The translations under genes and the position numbers were made by a program. The notes beneath the pieces are model-generated. The model saw only the letters and a program-made list of their open reading frames with translations. It had not been told where the DNA came from and ran no database searches. From assembly GCA_020252645.1 (NCBI GenBank), contig JADCCN010000012.1:5001-69000 (forward strand): a DNA stretch of 64,000 nt. Direction: 5' to 3'. The DNA comes from Methylobacterium sp. Lineage in GTDB: Bacteria > Pseudomonadota > Alphaproteobacteria > Rhizobiales > Beijerinckiaceae. Below are positions 28,534 through 37,669 of this stretch, piece after piece (positions within the stretch are counted from its first letter, which is position 1; every line of letters starts with the position of its first letter).

Positions 28534-29799
28534 TCAATCTTTCCTGCGCTTAAGCATAACGATCCGATTCGTGTTCGTTCCGCCAGAGTTATTGCTGACG
28601 CCCCAGCAATTGGCAGTCTTTGTAAACTCCTGACTGTTCACGACCACAAATAGTTTCTCAAACGGAAGACCTTCCGCAGCCTGCCATACAAGGCGCTCGA
28701 GGAGAACCTTTCCTTTGCGGACTTCTCCAACCTCGAACGCAACGTGACCACCCGGCTTCACAATCCTAGCGAGATCAATCAAGGTTCGCCGGACCATTTC
28801 GGACCAGTTCGCCTCCGTGCGATGATGGGCGATCCGTACTGTTGACAGATCAATATCGGCAAACCAGCAGCGAAGCCAATTATCCTCGGCATACTGAACG
28901 ATGTCGAGGAACGGCGGCGATGTGACTACCAAATCAACCGATTGTGCGGGAATGTCACGCGCATCATCGGCAGACGCGGTCGAGAGAATGGCGTCAGCCG
29001 ATTCTCTCTGTCCTCCGTCCGAAAGGAGCGTCCGTGTTTTCTTTAGGATAATCGCCTTAACGTCACGATCGGGCGGCACTTGGCTCCGCTTCTCATTGAT
29101 CTTCATCTGGGCTTTCACCGAAACCGCCTGATTGGGCGGCAAAGTGTATACTGAGAAGAAGCCGGGCGAATGGCCTGTAAGCCTGTTGAGCGCAATCATG
29201 CGAACCCAGTCCGCAGCAGGGTCGACGTCCCTATCGTTTCCGGCATTATCGATCAGCCAGCGACGCAACGCCGAGATCTGACGCAAAGTGTTCTCACTGA
29301 AAAAAACCAGAAGGTCGGGATGCTCGATCACGCCCTGACGCCAAGGCACCCGGTCGAGAACCTGAGCAACGGCGGAAAGCGATAGTGGTTTCAGTCGTGG
29401 TCGGACCAGTAACTTGCTCAGCGGGTTGATATCATTCCCTGCGACACGACGACCAAGAAGCGCTGCTTCAACAAGAGTGGTGCCACGACCCATGAACGGA
29501 TCATAGACTCGATCATCGGGACGGGTCAGTCTCGAAATGAAGAACGCCGGCAGTTGAGCCTTGAAGCATGCGCGATAGCTTATCTCGTGAATAGAATGGG
29601 ACTGCCGCTGCCCAGCAGTCCAGAACTCGTTAACGAAATATGGAATTCCTCCGTCGGTAATATTGACTGTCTCCGTTCCGAATTCCCGGAAGGTCCGTAT
29701 ATCCGACAGGAAATCCAGAGGAGCGGCTTGTGCGGCTTTCACAGGCTGTGAAACCGAGGCGGTTGTCGAAAAAAGGGGCAACGCCGCTAGGTCGTCCAT
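28534..29799 (-). CDS. DNA methyltransferase (amino-methylating; TSPPF motif)
   Basis: VYDPFMGRGTTLVEAALLGRRVAGNDINP and DLVVTSPPFLDIVQYAEDNW. Confidence 0.88.
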   Translation of the reverse strand: MDDLAALPLFSTTASVSQPVKAAQAAPLDFLSDIRTFREFGTETVNITDGGIPYFVNEFWTAGQRQSHSIHEISYRACFKAQLPAFFISRLTRPDDRVYDPFMGRGTTLVEAALLGRRVAGNDINPLSKLLVRPRLKPLSLSAVAQVLDRVPWRQGVIEHPDLLVFFSENTLRQISALRRWLIDNAGNDRDVDPAADWVRMIALNRLTGHSPGFFSVYTLPPNQAVSVKAQMKINEKRSQVPPDRDVKAIILKKTRTLLSDGGQRESADAILSTASADDARDIPAQSVDLVVTSPPFLDIVQYAEDNWLRCWFADIDLSTVRIAHHRTEANWSEMVRRTLIDLARIVKPGGHVAFEVGEVRKGKVLLERLVWQAAEGLPFEKLFVVVNSQEFTKTANCWGVSNNSGGTNTNRIVMLKRRKD

Positions 29800-30006
29800 A
29801 GCGCGACTCTAAACAGCTTCATTCTTTATGGAATGGGCTTTCGAGGTGCATCCACCAAAAAAAGCAGCTGCGCAATACCGAGCAAAACCACTCCTATCCA
29901 GCGAATTTGTTGGGCTTTTTGTTGGTCTTTCAAAATTCGAATTTATTTTTCTCATTCAAAATCAAATTGATAGATCAAGAGTGAGGTTCCGGCCAGGCCA
30001 CGAACT

Positions 30007-31098
30007 CTAGCGGTCGATGATGACGGCCACGGGCCCGCCCCCATCCGGCCCCTGGTGCTCGGCTCCCCCGGAAACGAAAATCTCGGCATGGCCCACGAGC
30101 CCCGCCAGCGCGCCGGCCACGAAAGCGCGGGCATGGCGGGTGGCGGAAATATCGGAATCGTCGAGCATGGTGTGGCGGAAACCGCGCAGGACACCCGTGG
30201 TGGAAGGCTCGGCCTTGGCGAGCAGGGCCACGAGCTGCGCGCGTTCTGCCGGCTCAAGCTGGCCCCGCGCCGCCAGGCCAAGGCGCTGAAGGGCCGCGCG
30301 CACCGGCTCGACGTCGATCGCATCGGCCATCACGGCATGGTCGATCGCCAGCGGCCCGGCCCATTCCTCGGACATGCCGAGCACGACAATTTCATGATCC
30401 ATCAATTCGATGCCCGCGGAGGTGGAGGCGCGGCCGGAATAGAGCGTCACATCCTTCGCGATCACCGCATCGGAGAGCGCGGAGCCCGGGATTTCCCCCA
30501 GCGCGAGGCCCACGCCGAGCGCCGAAGCACCGCGCGAAAAGCCCATGGATTTCAATGTGTCGCGGATCGCCACATTCGCCCCGCGCGATGCAGCCTCGGC
30601 CACGCGCCGCGCGGTCATCAGCGGGCATTTGATCTGCACGAAATGGACCTGATCGGGGCTCCTGATGCCCGCATCGGCCATGGCCGCGCGCACCCCTTCC
30701 GCGACCGCTTCGACCTGCGCCATGCGGCCGAGTTCCTCCGGGCGGATCTCGCGCGTGCGGGCCCGGCCAATGGCAAGAGCGGAACGCGCGGGCTCGGTCA
30801 CGCTGCGCCGCTCGAGCACCAGCCAATGCGGGGCAAGCGCGCCTTCCGTGCCGCCGGACATGACACAGCACACGGCTTCCGCCTGATCCGCAGGCAGGTG
30901 GCGCTTCAGCTCGAGTTGCAGCGATTGCACCGCGAAGGCGCGGGTGAAATCATTCACGCAGCCATTGCCCTCGGTCTTCCCCAGGATCGCGACAATGCCT
31001 TCGGGCCGGATTTCCCCGGCGGAAATGGCCCCGGCGAGACCCGAGACATCATCCGGGCCCGCAGCGGAAATGCGATGGAGGAAGGCACGGCGCGCCAT
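30007..31098 (-). CDS. Cyanuric acid amidohydrolase / barbiturase family ring-opening hydrolase (AtzD-like)
   Basis: Tripartite repeat-like protein with KTEGNGCVNDFTRAFA, CVMSGGTEGALAPHW, HFVQIKCPLMT, FSRGASALGVGLALGEI, EHQGPDGGGPVAVI; substrate not resolvable from sequence. Confidence 0.88.
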   Translation of the reverse strand: MARRAFLHRISAAGPDDVSGLAGAISAGEIRPEGIVAILGKTEGNGCVNDFTRAFAVQSLQLELKRHLPADQAEAVCCVMSGGTEGALAPHWLVLERRSVTEPARSALAIGRARTREIRPEELGRMAQVEAVAEGVRAAMADAGIRSPDQVHFVQIKCPLMTARRVAEAASRGANVAIRDTLKSMGFSRGASALGVGLALGEIPGSALSDAVIAKDVTLYSGRASTSAGIELMDHEIVVLGMSEEWAGPLAIDHAVMADAIDVEPVRAALQRLGLAARGQLEPAERAQLVALLAKAEPSTTGVLRGFRHTMLDDSDISATRHARAFVAGALAGLVGHAEIFVSGGAEHQGPDGGGPVAVIIDR

Positions 31099-31107
31099 GG
31101 CAAGCCC

Positions 31108-32535
31108 TCAGCAGCAGCCGAGGCGGTCGCGATACCACCCGGCGAGCGCGACATCGAAAGCGGGCCAGGCACGAAGAAAATCCGCGCGTTCCGGCATCTG
31201 CGCACGATAACGGGCGCGCATTTCGTCTTCCAGAGCCGGAAGATCGACACCAAGGACCCTGCCCCCTTCGACAATCACCTTTCCATCCGCGATGACGCGC
31301 ATGACATGCGCAAGGCTGGCCCGCGCGAAGAGATAATCCACAGGCTCCACCGGCAGCACGGCGTCGCGGTCGAGGGTCGCGAGGTCGATTTCCACGCAAT
31401 CCGCGATCTCACCCGCCGCGAGGCTTGCCTGATCCGCCGCGCCATTGGCGAAACGGCCGTTGCGCGTGGCGTTCAGCAGGTAATCCTCGCGGGAGACGTT
31501 GCAATCATAGCCCCAGCCGCCATGCAGGAACTGCCCGAGGCGGATTTCCCGCAGCATGTCGTCATCCTCATCGAAGGCCGCGCCATCGAGCCCGATGGCG
31601 ATGCGGCAACCCATCCGGATCGCACGCCCGATGGGCGCGATGCCGGATTTGAGATGCAGGTTCGAGGAGGCATTCGTGGCGATCACCGTGCCCGCTTCCG
31701 CGATCAGCGCGAGGTCGTCGTCATTGGCCCAGACCGCATGCGCGAGCGTGAGGCGATCCGTCAGCAGGCCGATCTCCTTGAGGTAGCGCGCCGCACCTTG
31801 CGGGCAGTTCCGGTCGGCCCAGGCGCGCTGGTACTTGGTTTCGAGGAAATGCATGTGCATGCGCCGCCCCGTGCGCGCCGAGGCCTCGGCGATGCCCTCC
31901 AGCATGGCGCGCGAGCACCATTGCATGCCATTCGGGCCATATTGCACGGAAAAGCGTGGATTTTCAGCGGCTTCCGCCACCGCATCCGCGAGCGCGATCT
32001 GCTCGCGCCAGGGCATCGGGGGCGCGTCGAAAATGCCCTCGACGGTCTTGCGCGCATCTGCCGGCATGCTCGCGAGCGCGGGCGTGGCATCGCCATAGGC
32101 GATCGGGTTCATGTCGCGCATGGCCACGGCAAACGCGACCTGCACGCCGACATCACGGGCCGCGCGGGCGATCTCGCGTGCTTCGTCCGGCAGGGGCATC
32201 GGACCCTGCGCCCGGGTGTAGTGAGACATGATCGAGGTGCAGCCGGAGCGTGCGGCGCGCGCAAACGGCGCGGCTGAAGCGACGTAGGGGTCCTGGCGCG
32301 TCATCGCGGCAAGGCGCAGCAGCCAACTCTCGAGCGGCTTGCCCGCAGCCCCGAAGGAGGTGGGCGAAAGCGGCCGCGCATGGTCATGCGCATTGGCGAA
32401 ACCGGGGAGGATCAGCCGGTCCTTGCGCCCGGCATCGGCTTCCGCCGAAGCGATGCGCCCGCCGGAAAGCGCCAGCCGCGCCGGCTGGCTCGCGCCGTCG
32501 GGGCGGAGCGTGAGGCCGTCGAGAACGAGGGACAT
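31108..32535 (-). CDS. Metal-dependent amidohydrolase, TrzN/AtzA/cytosine-deaminase-like
   Basis: LPGFANAHDHARPL (HxH), MHFLETKYQ, LAHAVWANDDDLAL, ATNASSNLHLKSGIAP, IGLDGAAFDEDDDML. Confidence 0.85.
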   Translation of the reverse strand: MSLVLDGLTLRPDGASQPARLALSGGRIASAEADAGRKDRLILPGFANAHDHARPLSPTSFGAAGKPLESWLLRLAAMTRQDPYVASAAPFARAARSGCTSIMSHYTRAQGPMPLPDEAREIARAARDVGVQVAFAVAMRDMNPIAYGDATPALASMPADARKTVEGIFDAPPMPWREQIALADAVAEAAENPRFSVQYGPNGMQWCSRAMLEGIAEASARTGRRMHMHFLETKYQRAWADRNCPQGAARYLKEIGLLTDRLTLAHAVWANDDDLALIAEAGTVIATNASSNLHLKSGIAPIGRAIRMGCRIAIGLDGAAFDEDDDMLREIRLGQFLHGGWGYDCNVSREDYLLNATRNGRFANGAADQASLAAGEIADCVEIDLATLDRDAVLPVEPVDYLFARASLAHVMRVIADGKVIVEGGRVLGVDLPALEDEMRARYRAQMPERADFLRAWPAFDVALAGWYRDRLGCC

Positions 32536-32610
32536 CAGCGAGGCTCCGGGGTTCAGGCCATGAAAAGGCCCCGCCGGGGCGCGGCGGGGCCGAGGTTCAG
32601 GCGGAAGACC

Positions 32611-33651
32611 TCAGTTCGTGAACACCTTCACGGTGCGGTCGGCCTTGGGGGGCAGGAACAAGCGGTTGAACACCGCGCCGGCCGCCGGGAGCGTCGTCAG
32701 GCCATAGGCCTCGCCCACCATGGAGATCGCGCGGGCCATGCGGTCGTCCTTCACGTCGCCGAAGCCGATTTCCGCTGCTTCCTTCGTGAGCATCAGCTCC
32801 TTGAAGGCGAAGATCAGGCGACGCTTTTCCACCTCGCGGTTCAGCAGCGGCTCCCGCTTCATCAGCGCGTCGATGGCGGCATCGGGGTTGGCGATGGCAT
32901 CCATCAGCGCCCTGTTCACGGCCTTGACGAGGCCGCGCACGGCTTCCGGATTTTCCTTCAGCATTTTCTGGGAGACCATCACGCCGTTCGAATACACGTC
33001 GACGCCGTAATCCCCGAAGGTCATCCAGCGGAAATCCTTGTCCGGATCGAGCTTCATGCCCACGAGGTTCATGTAGCTCGTGGCGGTGAAGATCAGCGAG
33101 CCCTGCACCTGGTCCTGCACCAGCATCTGCTCCTGCAGGTTGGGCGCCATGTTGAGGATCTCGATCTTGCCCGTATCGACGCCGTTGACCTTCGCGAAGA
33201 CCGGGAAAAGGCGCGTGGTGGCCGAACCGGCCGGCCCGCCGAGCTTCTTGCCCTCGAGATCCTTCGGGGTCTTGATCGGGCTGTTGGCCTTGAGAACGAT
33301 GCCGAAAGGCGGCTGGTTATAGATCATGTAGACCATCACCGGCGCATCGGCCGGCTTGGTCGAGGCATTCTGGATGATGGCGTTCATGTCGCCGAAACCG
33401 GCATCATAGGCGCCGCTCATGATGCGGTTGATGGTGGCGGCAGAGCCTTCACCCTGATCGACGGTCACGTCGAGCTTCTCGGCGGCAAAATAGCCCTTGT
33501 CGATGGCGAGGTAATACCAGGAATGCATTGCCTGGTATTTCCAGTCGAGCGTGAAGCGGATCTTGGTCGGCGCCTGCGCGAACACGCTGCCGGCCGAGGC
33601 CGCGAGCGCGATGCCGGCGAGGGCGGCAGTGAAATGACGGCGATTGAACAT
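32611..33651 (-). CDS. ABC transporter substrate-binding protein (NMT1/THI5-like), SBP1
   Basis: Signal peptide, KIRFTLDWKYQAMHSWYYLAIDKGYF...GFGDMNAII; paralogue of 37670-38725. Confidence 0.9.
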   Translation of the reverse strand: MFNRRHFTAALAGIALAASAGSVFAQAPTKIRFTLDWKYQAMHSWYYLAIDKGYFAAEKLDVTVDQGEGSAATINRIMSGAYDAGFGDMNAIIQNASTKPADAPVMVYMIYNQPPFGIVLKANSPIKTPKDLEGKKLGGPAGSATTRLFPVFAKVNGVDTGKIEILNMAPNLQEQMLVQDQVQGSLIFTATSYMNLVGMKLDPDKDFRWMTFGDYGVDVYSNGVMVSQKMLKENPEAVRGLVKAVNRALMDAIANPDAAIDALMKREPLLNREVEKRRLIFAFKELMLTKEAAEIGFGDVKDDRMARAISMVGEAYGLTTLPAAGAVFNRLFLPPKADRTVKVFTN

Positions 33652-33735
33652 GCTTGAACTCTCCCTGCATGGGCCCGGATCGGCCCGGTCTGGTCATATG
33701 GGAAAGACCCCCGACTTCCCCTTGCCATGCGCTCT

Positions 33736-34518
33736 TCAGCCCATGGAAAAGTCCTGCTTGCGCATCGCCCAGCCGGCAACCCGGCGCTCGATGAGCGAGA
33801 AGATGACGTAAAGCGTGACACCCAGCCCCGCGAGCAGGAACAGCCCGGCGAAGACCAGCGGCACGTTGAAGTTGGAGGAGGCGATCATCATCAGATTGCC
33901 GATCCCGCGGTTCGAGGCGACGGTTTCCGAGAGCACCGTGCCCACGAAGGCGAGCGTGATCGCAACCTTCAGGGAAGCGAAGAAATAGGGCATCGCGCGC
34001 GGCAGGCTGACATTCCAGAGGATGTCGAATTTCTTCGCCCCCAGGGCTTTCAGCACATCCTCAAGTTCGGGCTCGGTGGTGGCGAGGCCTGTCGCGACAT
34101 TCACGACGATGGGGAAGACGCAGATGACCATCGAGGTGAGAATGGCCGGCGTGGTGCCGGCGCCGAACCACAGGACGAAGATCGGCACCACAGCCACTTT
34201 CGGGATGGAGGAGAAACCCACGAGCAGCGGATAGGCCGTGTCATAGGCCACGCGGCTCACACCGATCACCGCGCCGATCAGCACGCCGATGCCGACGCCG
34301 AGCGCGAAGCCGACGAGCGTGGTGTAAAGCGTCTGGATGAGATGCGGGCGAATGCCCGGGAAGAACTGCCAGAGCGCGCCCATGATGACGGTGGGGCGAG
34401 GAAGCACGATTTCCGACACCTTGAAAACGATGCAGGCCAACTCCCACAGAACGAAGAAGGAGAGGATGAGCAGGCCGCTTTTTAGCTTCTGGCGCGTGCG
34501 ATCGGAGAGGGCATCCAT
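33736..34518 (-). CDS. ABC transporter permease (SsuC/TauC type)
   Basis: Multi-TM with GVSRVAYDTAYPLLVGFSSIPKVAVVPIFVLWFGAGTTPAIL. Confidence 0.93.
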   Translation of the reverse strand: MDALSDRTRQKLKSGLLILSFFVLWELACIVFKVSEIVLPRPTVIMGALWQFFPGIRPHLIQTLYTTLVGFALGVGIGVLIGAVIGVSRVAYDTAYPLLVGFSSIPKVAVVPIFVLWFGAGTTPAILTSMVICVFPIVVNVATGLATTEPELEDVLKALGAKKFDILWNVSLPRAMPYFFASLKVAITLAFVGTVLSETVASNRGIGNLMMIASSNFNVPLVFAGLFLLAGLGVTLYVIFSLIERRVAGWAMRKQDFSMG

Positions 34519-34521
34519 GGC

Positions 34522-35385
34522 TCAGACCTTTCCGGTGCGGGCATCGACGATGAGCCCGCGCAGGCGCTGGGTCAGCGCCACGAACTCGGGATCGAAAGTC
34601 ATGTCGAGGGTGCGCGGGCGCGCGAAAGGCACGACATCATCGGCGACGATGCGGCCCGGTCGCGCGCTCATCACGCAAACGCGGGTCGCAAGATAGGCCG
34701 CCTCGCGCAGATCATGCGTGACAAGGATGACGGTCGGTTTCCTGTCCATCCAGAGCTGCTGGAGAATCGCCCAGAGCTCCTCGCGGGTGAACTGGTCGAG
34801 CGCGCCGAAGGGCTCGTCGAGCAGGAGAAGCGCGGGATCATGAATCAGCGCGCGGCAGAGATTGGCGCGCTGGAGCATGCCGCCCGAAAGCTGCCAGGGG
34901 AACTTGTCGCCGAAACCCTTGAGGCCCACCACCTCCAGAAGCGCCTCGGCGCGATGGCGGAACTCGGTTTTCCGCTTGGCGCGGAATTCCGAGCGGAACG
35001 GCTCCACGATCTTCAGCGGCAGCATGATGTTGTCGCGGATGCGGAGCCAGGGCAGCATGGTCGGGTTCTGGAAGGCCATGCCGATGCCGACACGCTCGGC
35101 GCCGACCTCGCGCCCCCCCACGAAGACATGCCCGCTGCTCGCCCTGATGAGGTTGGCGACGAGCTTGAGGATCGTCGATTTGCCACAGCCTGAAGGACCC
35201 ACAAGAGCAACGAAATCCCCCTTCTCGATATCGAGATCGGTGGGTGTCAGGGCTTCCACGGCATTGGCGCCGCGGCCATAGATGATGCCCGCGCCTTCGA
35301 GGGAAATGAGCGGTCTCGCACGCTCCGGTGCATCGGATTGCGGCAGGGCGGGCACAAAATCGGCGGGCTTCGCGGCCATGGTCAT
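34522..35385 (-). CDS. ABC transporter ATP-binding protein (SsuB/TauB type)
   Basis: GPSGCGKSTILKL Walker A, LSGGMLQRANLCRAL signature, LLLLDEPFGALD Walker B. Confidence 0.95.
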   Translation of the reverse strand: MTMAAKPADFVPALPQSDAPERARPLISLEGAGIIYGRGANAVEALTPTDLDIEKGDFVALVGPSGCGKSTILKLVANLIRASSGHVFVGGREVGAERVGIGMAFQNPTMLPWLRIRDNIMLPLKIVEPFRSEFRAKRKTEFRHRAEALLEVVGLKGFGDKFPWQLSGGMLQRANLCRALIHDPALLLLDEPFGALDQFTREELWAILQQLWMDRKPTVILVTHDLREAAYLATRVCVMSARPGRIVADDVVPFARPRTLDMTFDPEFVALTQRLRGLIVDARTGKV

Positions 35386-36851
35386 GCCTTCCGCTGAGCA
35401 AGGGTTGTGCCATCCGAGCCTTGCGAGCCCAGAAGGCTCGCAAGGCTCTGCTCCACCCGTTGGGGCTTTGCGGGTGGCATCTTCTGAAGCGTGTGAACGG
35501 AACGGCCCCGCCCAAGCGAGGTTCCGACCAGGCTCTTGTTTTTCATCACGAACTGGCCGCGCAGCAACGTGTGGAGCGGCAGGCCCTTCACGCGCTTGCC
35601 ATGGAAGGGCGTGATGCGGGCGCGCACCGAGTGCAGCCTGGCTTCGTCAATCATGGTCTCGGCGGAGAGGTCGATGATTGAAAGATCCGCATGGCTTCCG
35701 ATGGCGATCTGCCCCTTGAGCGGGAGCAGGCCGAAGTTCTTCGCAGGGTTATAGGCTGAAATCCGCACAAGCTGCTCAAGAGAGAGGCAGCCCTCGGCAA
35801 CGGCATTGAGCATCAGGGGCATCAGCGTCTCGACACCGGGGAAGCCCGCACCCGCTTCCCAGATATCCGGGTTGCGCTTTTCCTCCGGTGTGTGCGGCGC
35901 ATGATCGGTCGCGATCTGGCCGATCGTGCCGTCATTCAGCGCCTTCCAGAGCTCGACCTTGTGATGCGGCTCGCGCACCGGCGGATTGACCTTGATGACC
36001 GGGCCGAGCCGGCCATAATCATCCGCGTCGAGCATGAGGTAGCAGGGGCAGGTCTCGCCCGTGATGTCCACGCCCCTCGCCTGCGCCTCGCGCAGCGGAC
36101 GAAGCTCATCGGCGGAGGAGATGTGCAGCACATGCAGGCGCGCGCCGGTCCATTCGGCAAGCGAGGCCGCGCGCTGCACCGCTTCGATGGCCACGATCGC
36201 GGGGCGCGCGGCAAGGTGATCGAGCGGCGCCTTCCTGCCCGCGGCCATCAGCTTCGCCTGCCGCCGGGCCATGATGGAGGCGGTTTCGGCATGGAGCGAA
36301 ATGCGATGCCCATGCTTGGCGATGATCTCAAAGCCTTCGAGCATCGCCCCGGTCGAGGGCGATGGCAGGTTGCCGGTCGTGTTGCCCATGAAGCATTTGA
36401 AGGCCGCCGCTCCGCCCGCGATCAGCCCTTCGAGCTGATCGATGTTATCCTCGGCGAGCAGGCCATAGAGGCCGAAATCCACCCGCGCGGTGCTGGCGCG
36501 CCGGAACTTGTCGGCGAGTGCCTCGGGCGTCGCGGTGGGCGGAAAGGTGTTTGGCATCTCGAAAACGGTCGTCACGCCCCCCATCGCCGCGGCCGCCGTG
36601 CCCGTGTCCCAGTCTTCCTTATGGGCCATGCCGGGATCCCGGTAATGCACATGCACATCGATCGCGCCGGGCAGGATGTGCAGGCCCGAGGCGTCGAGCA
36701 CCTCCTTCGCGTCGCCCAGGGTGCCCGGCGCGCCGAGCGCGGCGATGGTTTCGCCGGAAATCGCAACATCCGCGCGACAGGAGCCTTCATGCGTGACGAC
36801 CGTGCCGCCGGTGATGAGGAGATCATGAGCCGCCATCGCCGCCTCCCTCAC
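35382..36851 (-). CDS. Hydantoinase/allantoinase/dihydropyrimidinase-like cyclic amidohydrolase
   Basis: LPGAIDVHVHYRDPGMAHKEDWDTGTAAAAMGGVTTVFEMPNT, FKCFMGNTTG, IATDHAPHTPEEK. Confidence 0.88.
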   Translation of the reverse strand: MREAAMAAHDLLITGGTVVTHEGSCRADVAISGETIAALGAPGTLGDAKEVLDASGLHILPGAIDVHVHYRDPGMAHKEDWDTGTAAAAMGGVTTVFEMPNTFPPTATPEALADKFRRASTARVDFGLYGLLAEDNIDQLEGLIAGGAAAFKCFMGNTTGNLPSPSTGAMLEGFEIIAKHGHRISLHAETASIMARRQAKLMAAGRKAPLDHLAARPAIVAIEAVQRAASLAEWTGARLHVLHISSADELRPLREAQARGVDITGETCPCYLMLDADDYGRLGPVIKVNPPVREPHHKVELWKALNDGTIGQIATDHAPHTPEEKRNPDIWEAGAGFPGVETLMPLMLNAVAEGCLSLEQLVRISAYNPAKNFGLLPLKGQIAIGSHADLSIIDLSAETMIDEARLHSVRARITPFHGKRVKGLPLHTLLRGQFVMKNKSLVGTSLGRGRSVHTLQKMPPAKPQRVEQSLASLLGSQGSDGTTLAQRKA

Positions 36852-37639
36852 AGGGCCGCCCAGCCGCCATCGACCGGCAGGTCGATGCCGGTGATCTGGC
36901 GGGAGACATCGGAGGCGAGGAACAGGCAGGCATTCGCGATATCATCATCGGTGGAGATGCGCTTCAGCGCGTAATCCGCCGCGTGGCGCCGGGCGGCCTC
37001 CTCGACCGTGATACCCAGCCTTTTCGCCATGGTGGGGCAGACTTTTTCCCGAAAACGCGGGCCATCGACCATGCCGGGTGCCACGCAATTCACGTTGATG
37101 TTGTGCTCGCCTAACTCCAGCGCGAAACTCTTGGTGATGCCGCGCAGGCCCCATTTCGAGGCGGAATAGGCCATGCGACCCGCCCTGCCCCGCATGCCGA
37201 AGGTGCCGCCGACATTGACGATCTTGCCGTATTTCCGCGCGATCATCGCAGGAACGATCGAGCGCATCGTGTGGAAGCAGCCATTCATGTTGAGGGTGAC
37301 GATCTCGTCGAATTCCTCGGGGCTCGTCTCCCAGCCGGTCTTGCCCATGGGGCCGGAGCCGCCCGCGACATTGACGAGGATGTCGATCTGCCCGAAGGCC
37401 TGCAGAACGGTTCGGGCCATGGCTTCGCAAGCCGCGGCATCGGTGAGATCGGTCGGAACGACGATCACCTTGCAGCCGAGCGCCTGCATTTCCGCCGCGA
37501 CCGGCTCGATGGCGAGCGTATCGCGGCCCACGAGCACAAGGCGGCAGCCTTCCGCGCCGAAGGCTCGCGTAACGGCCGCACCCATGCCCTTGGCCGGGCC
37601 GGTGATGACCGCGACCTTGTTTTCAAGACCGAGTTTCAC
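36848..37639 (-). CDS. SDR family oxidoreductase
   Basis: VAVITGPAKGMGAAVTRAFG, NVAGGSGPMG, YSASKWGL. Confidence 0.93.
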   Translation of the reverse strand: MKLGLENKVAVITGPAKGMGAAVTRAFGAEGCRLVLVGRDTLAIEPVAAEMQALGCKVIVVPTDLTDAAACEAMARTVLQAFGQIDILVNVAGGSGPMGKTGWETSPEEFDEIVTLNMNGCFHTMRSIVPAMIARKYGKIVNVGGTFGMRGRAGRMAYSASKWGLRGITKSFALELGEHNINVNCVAPGMVDGPRFREKVCPTMAKRLGITVEEAARRHAADYALKRISTDDDIANACLFLASDVSRQITGIDLPVDGGWAAL

Positions 37640-37669
37640 GGTGAAATCTCTTTTCGTTGTTCAATTCTG

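Noticed and set aside
30007-31098. Firm call as barbiturase
   Set aside because: Barbiturase and cyanuric acid amidohydrolase share one fold; the AtzF/G/E/H-like neighbours favour cyanuric acid, but sequence reading alone cannot decide
30055-32277. 740 aa plus-strand ORF
   Set aside because: Antisense shadow of the AtzD-like and amidohydrolase genes; composition dominated by Arg/His/Gly/Ala
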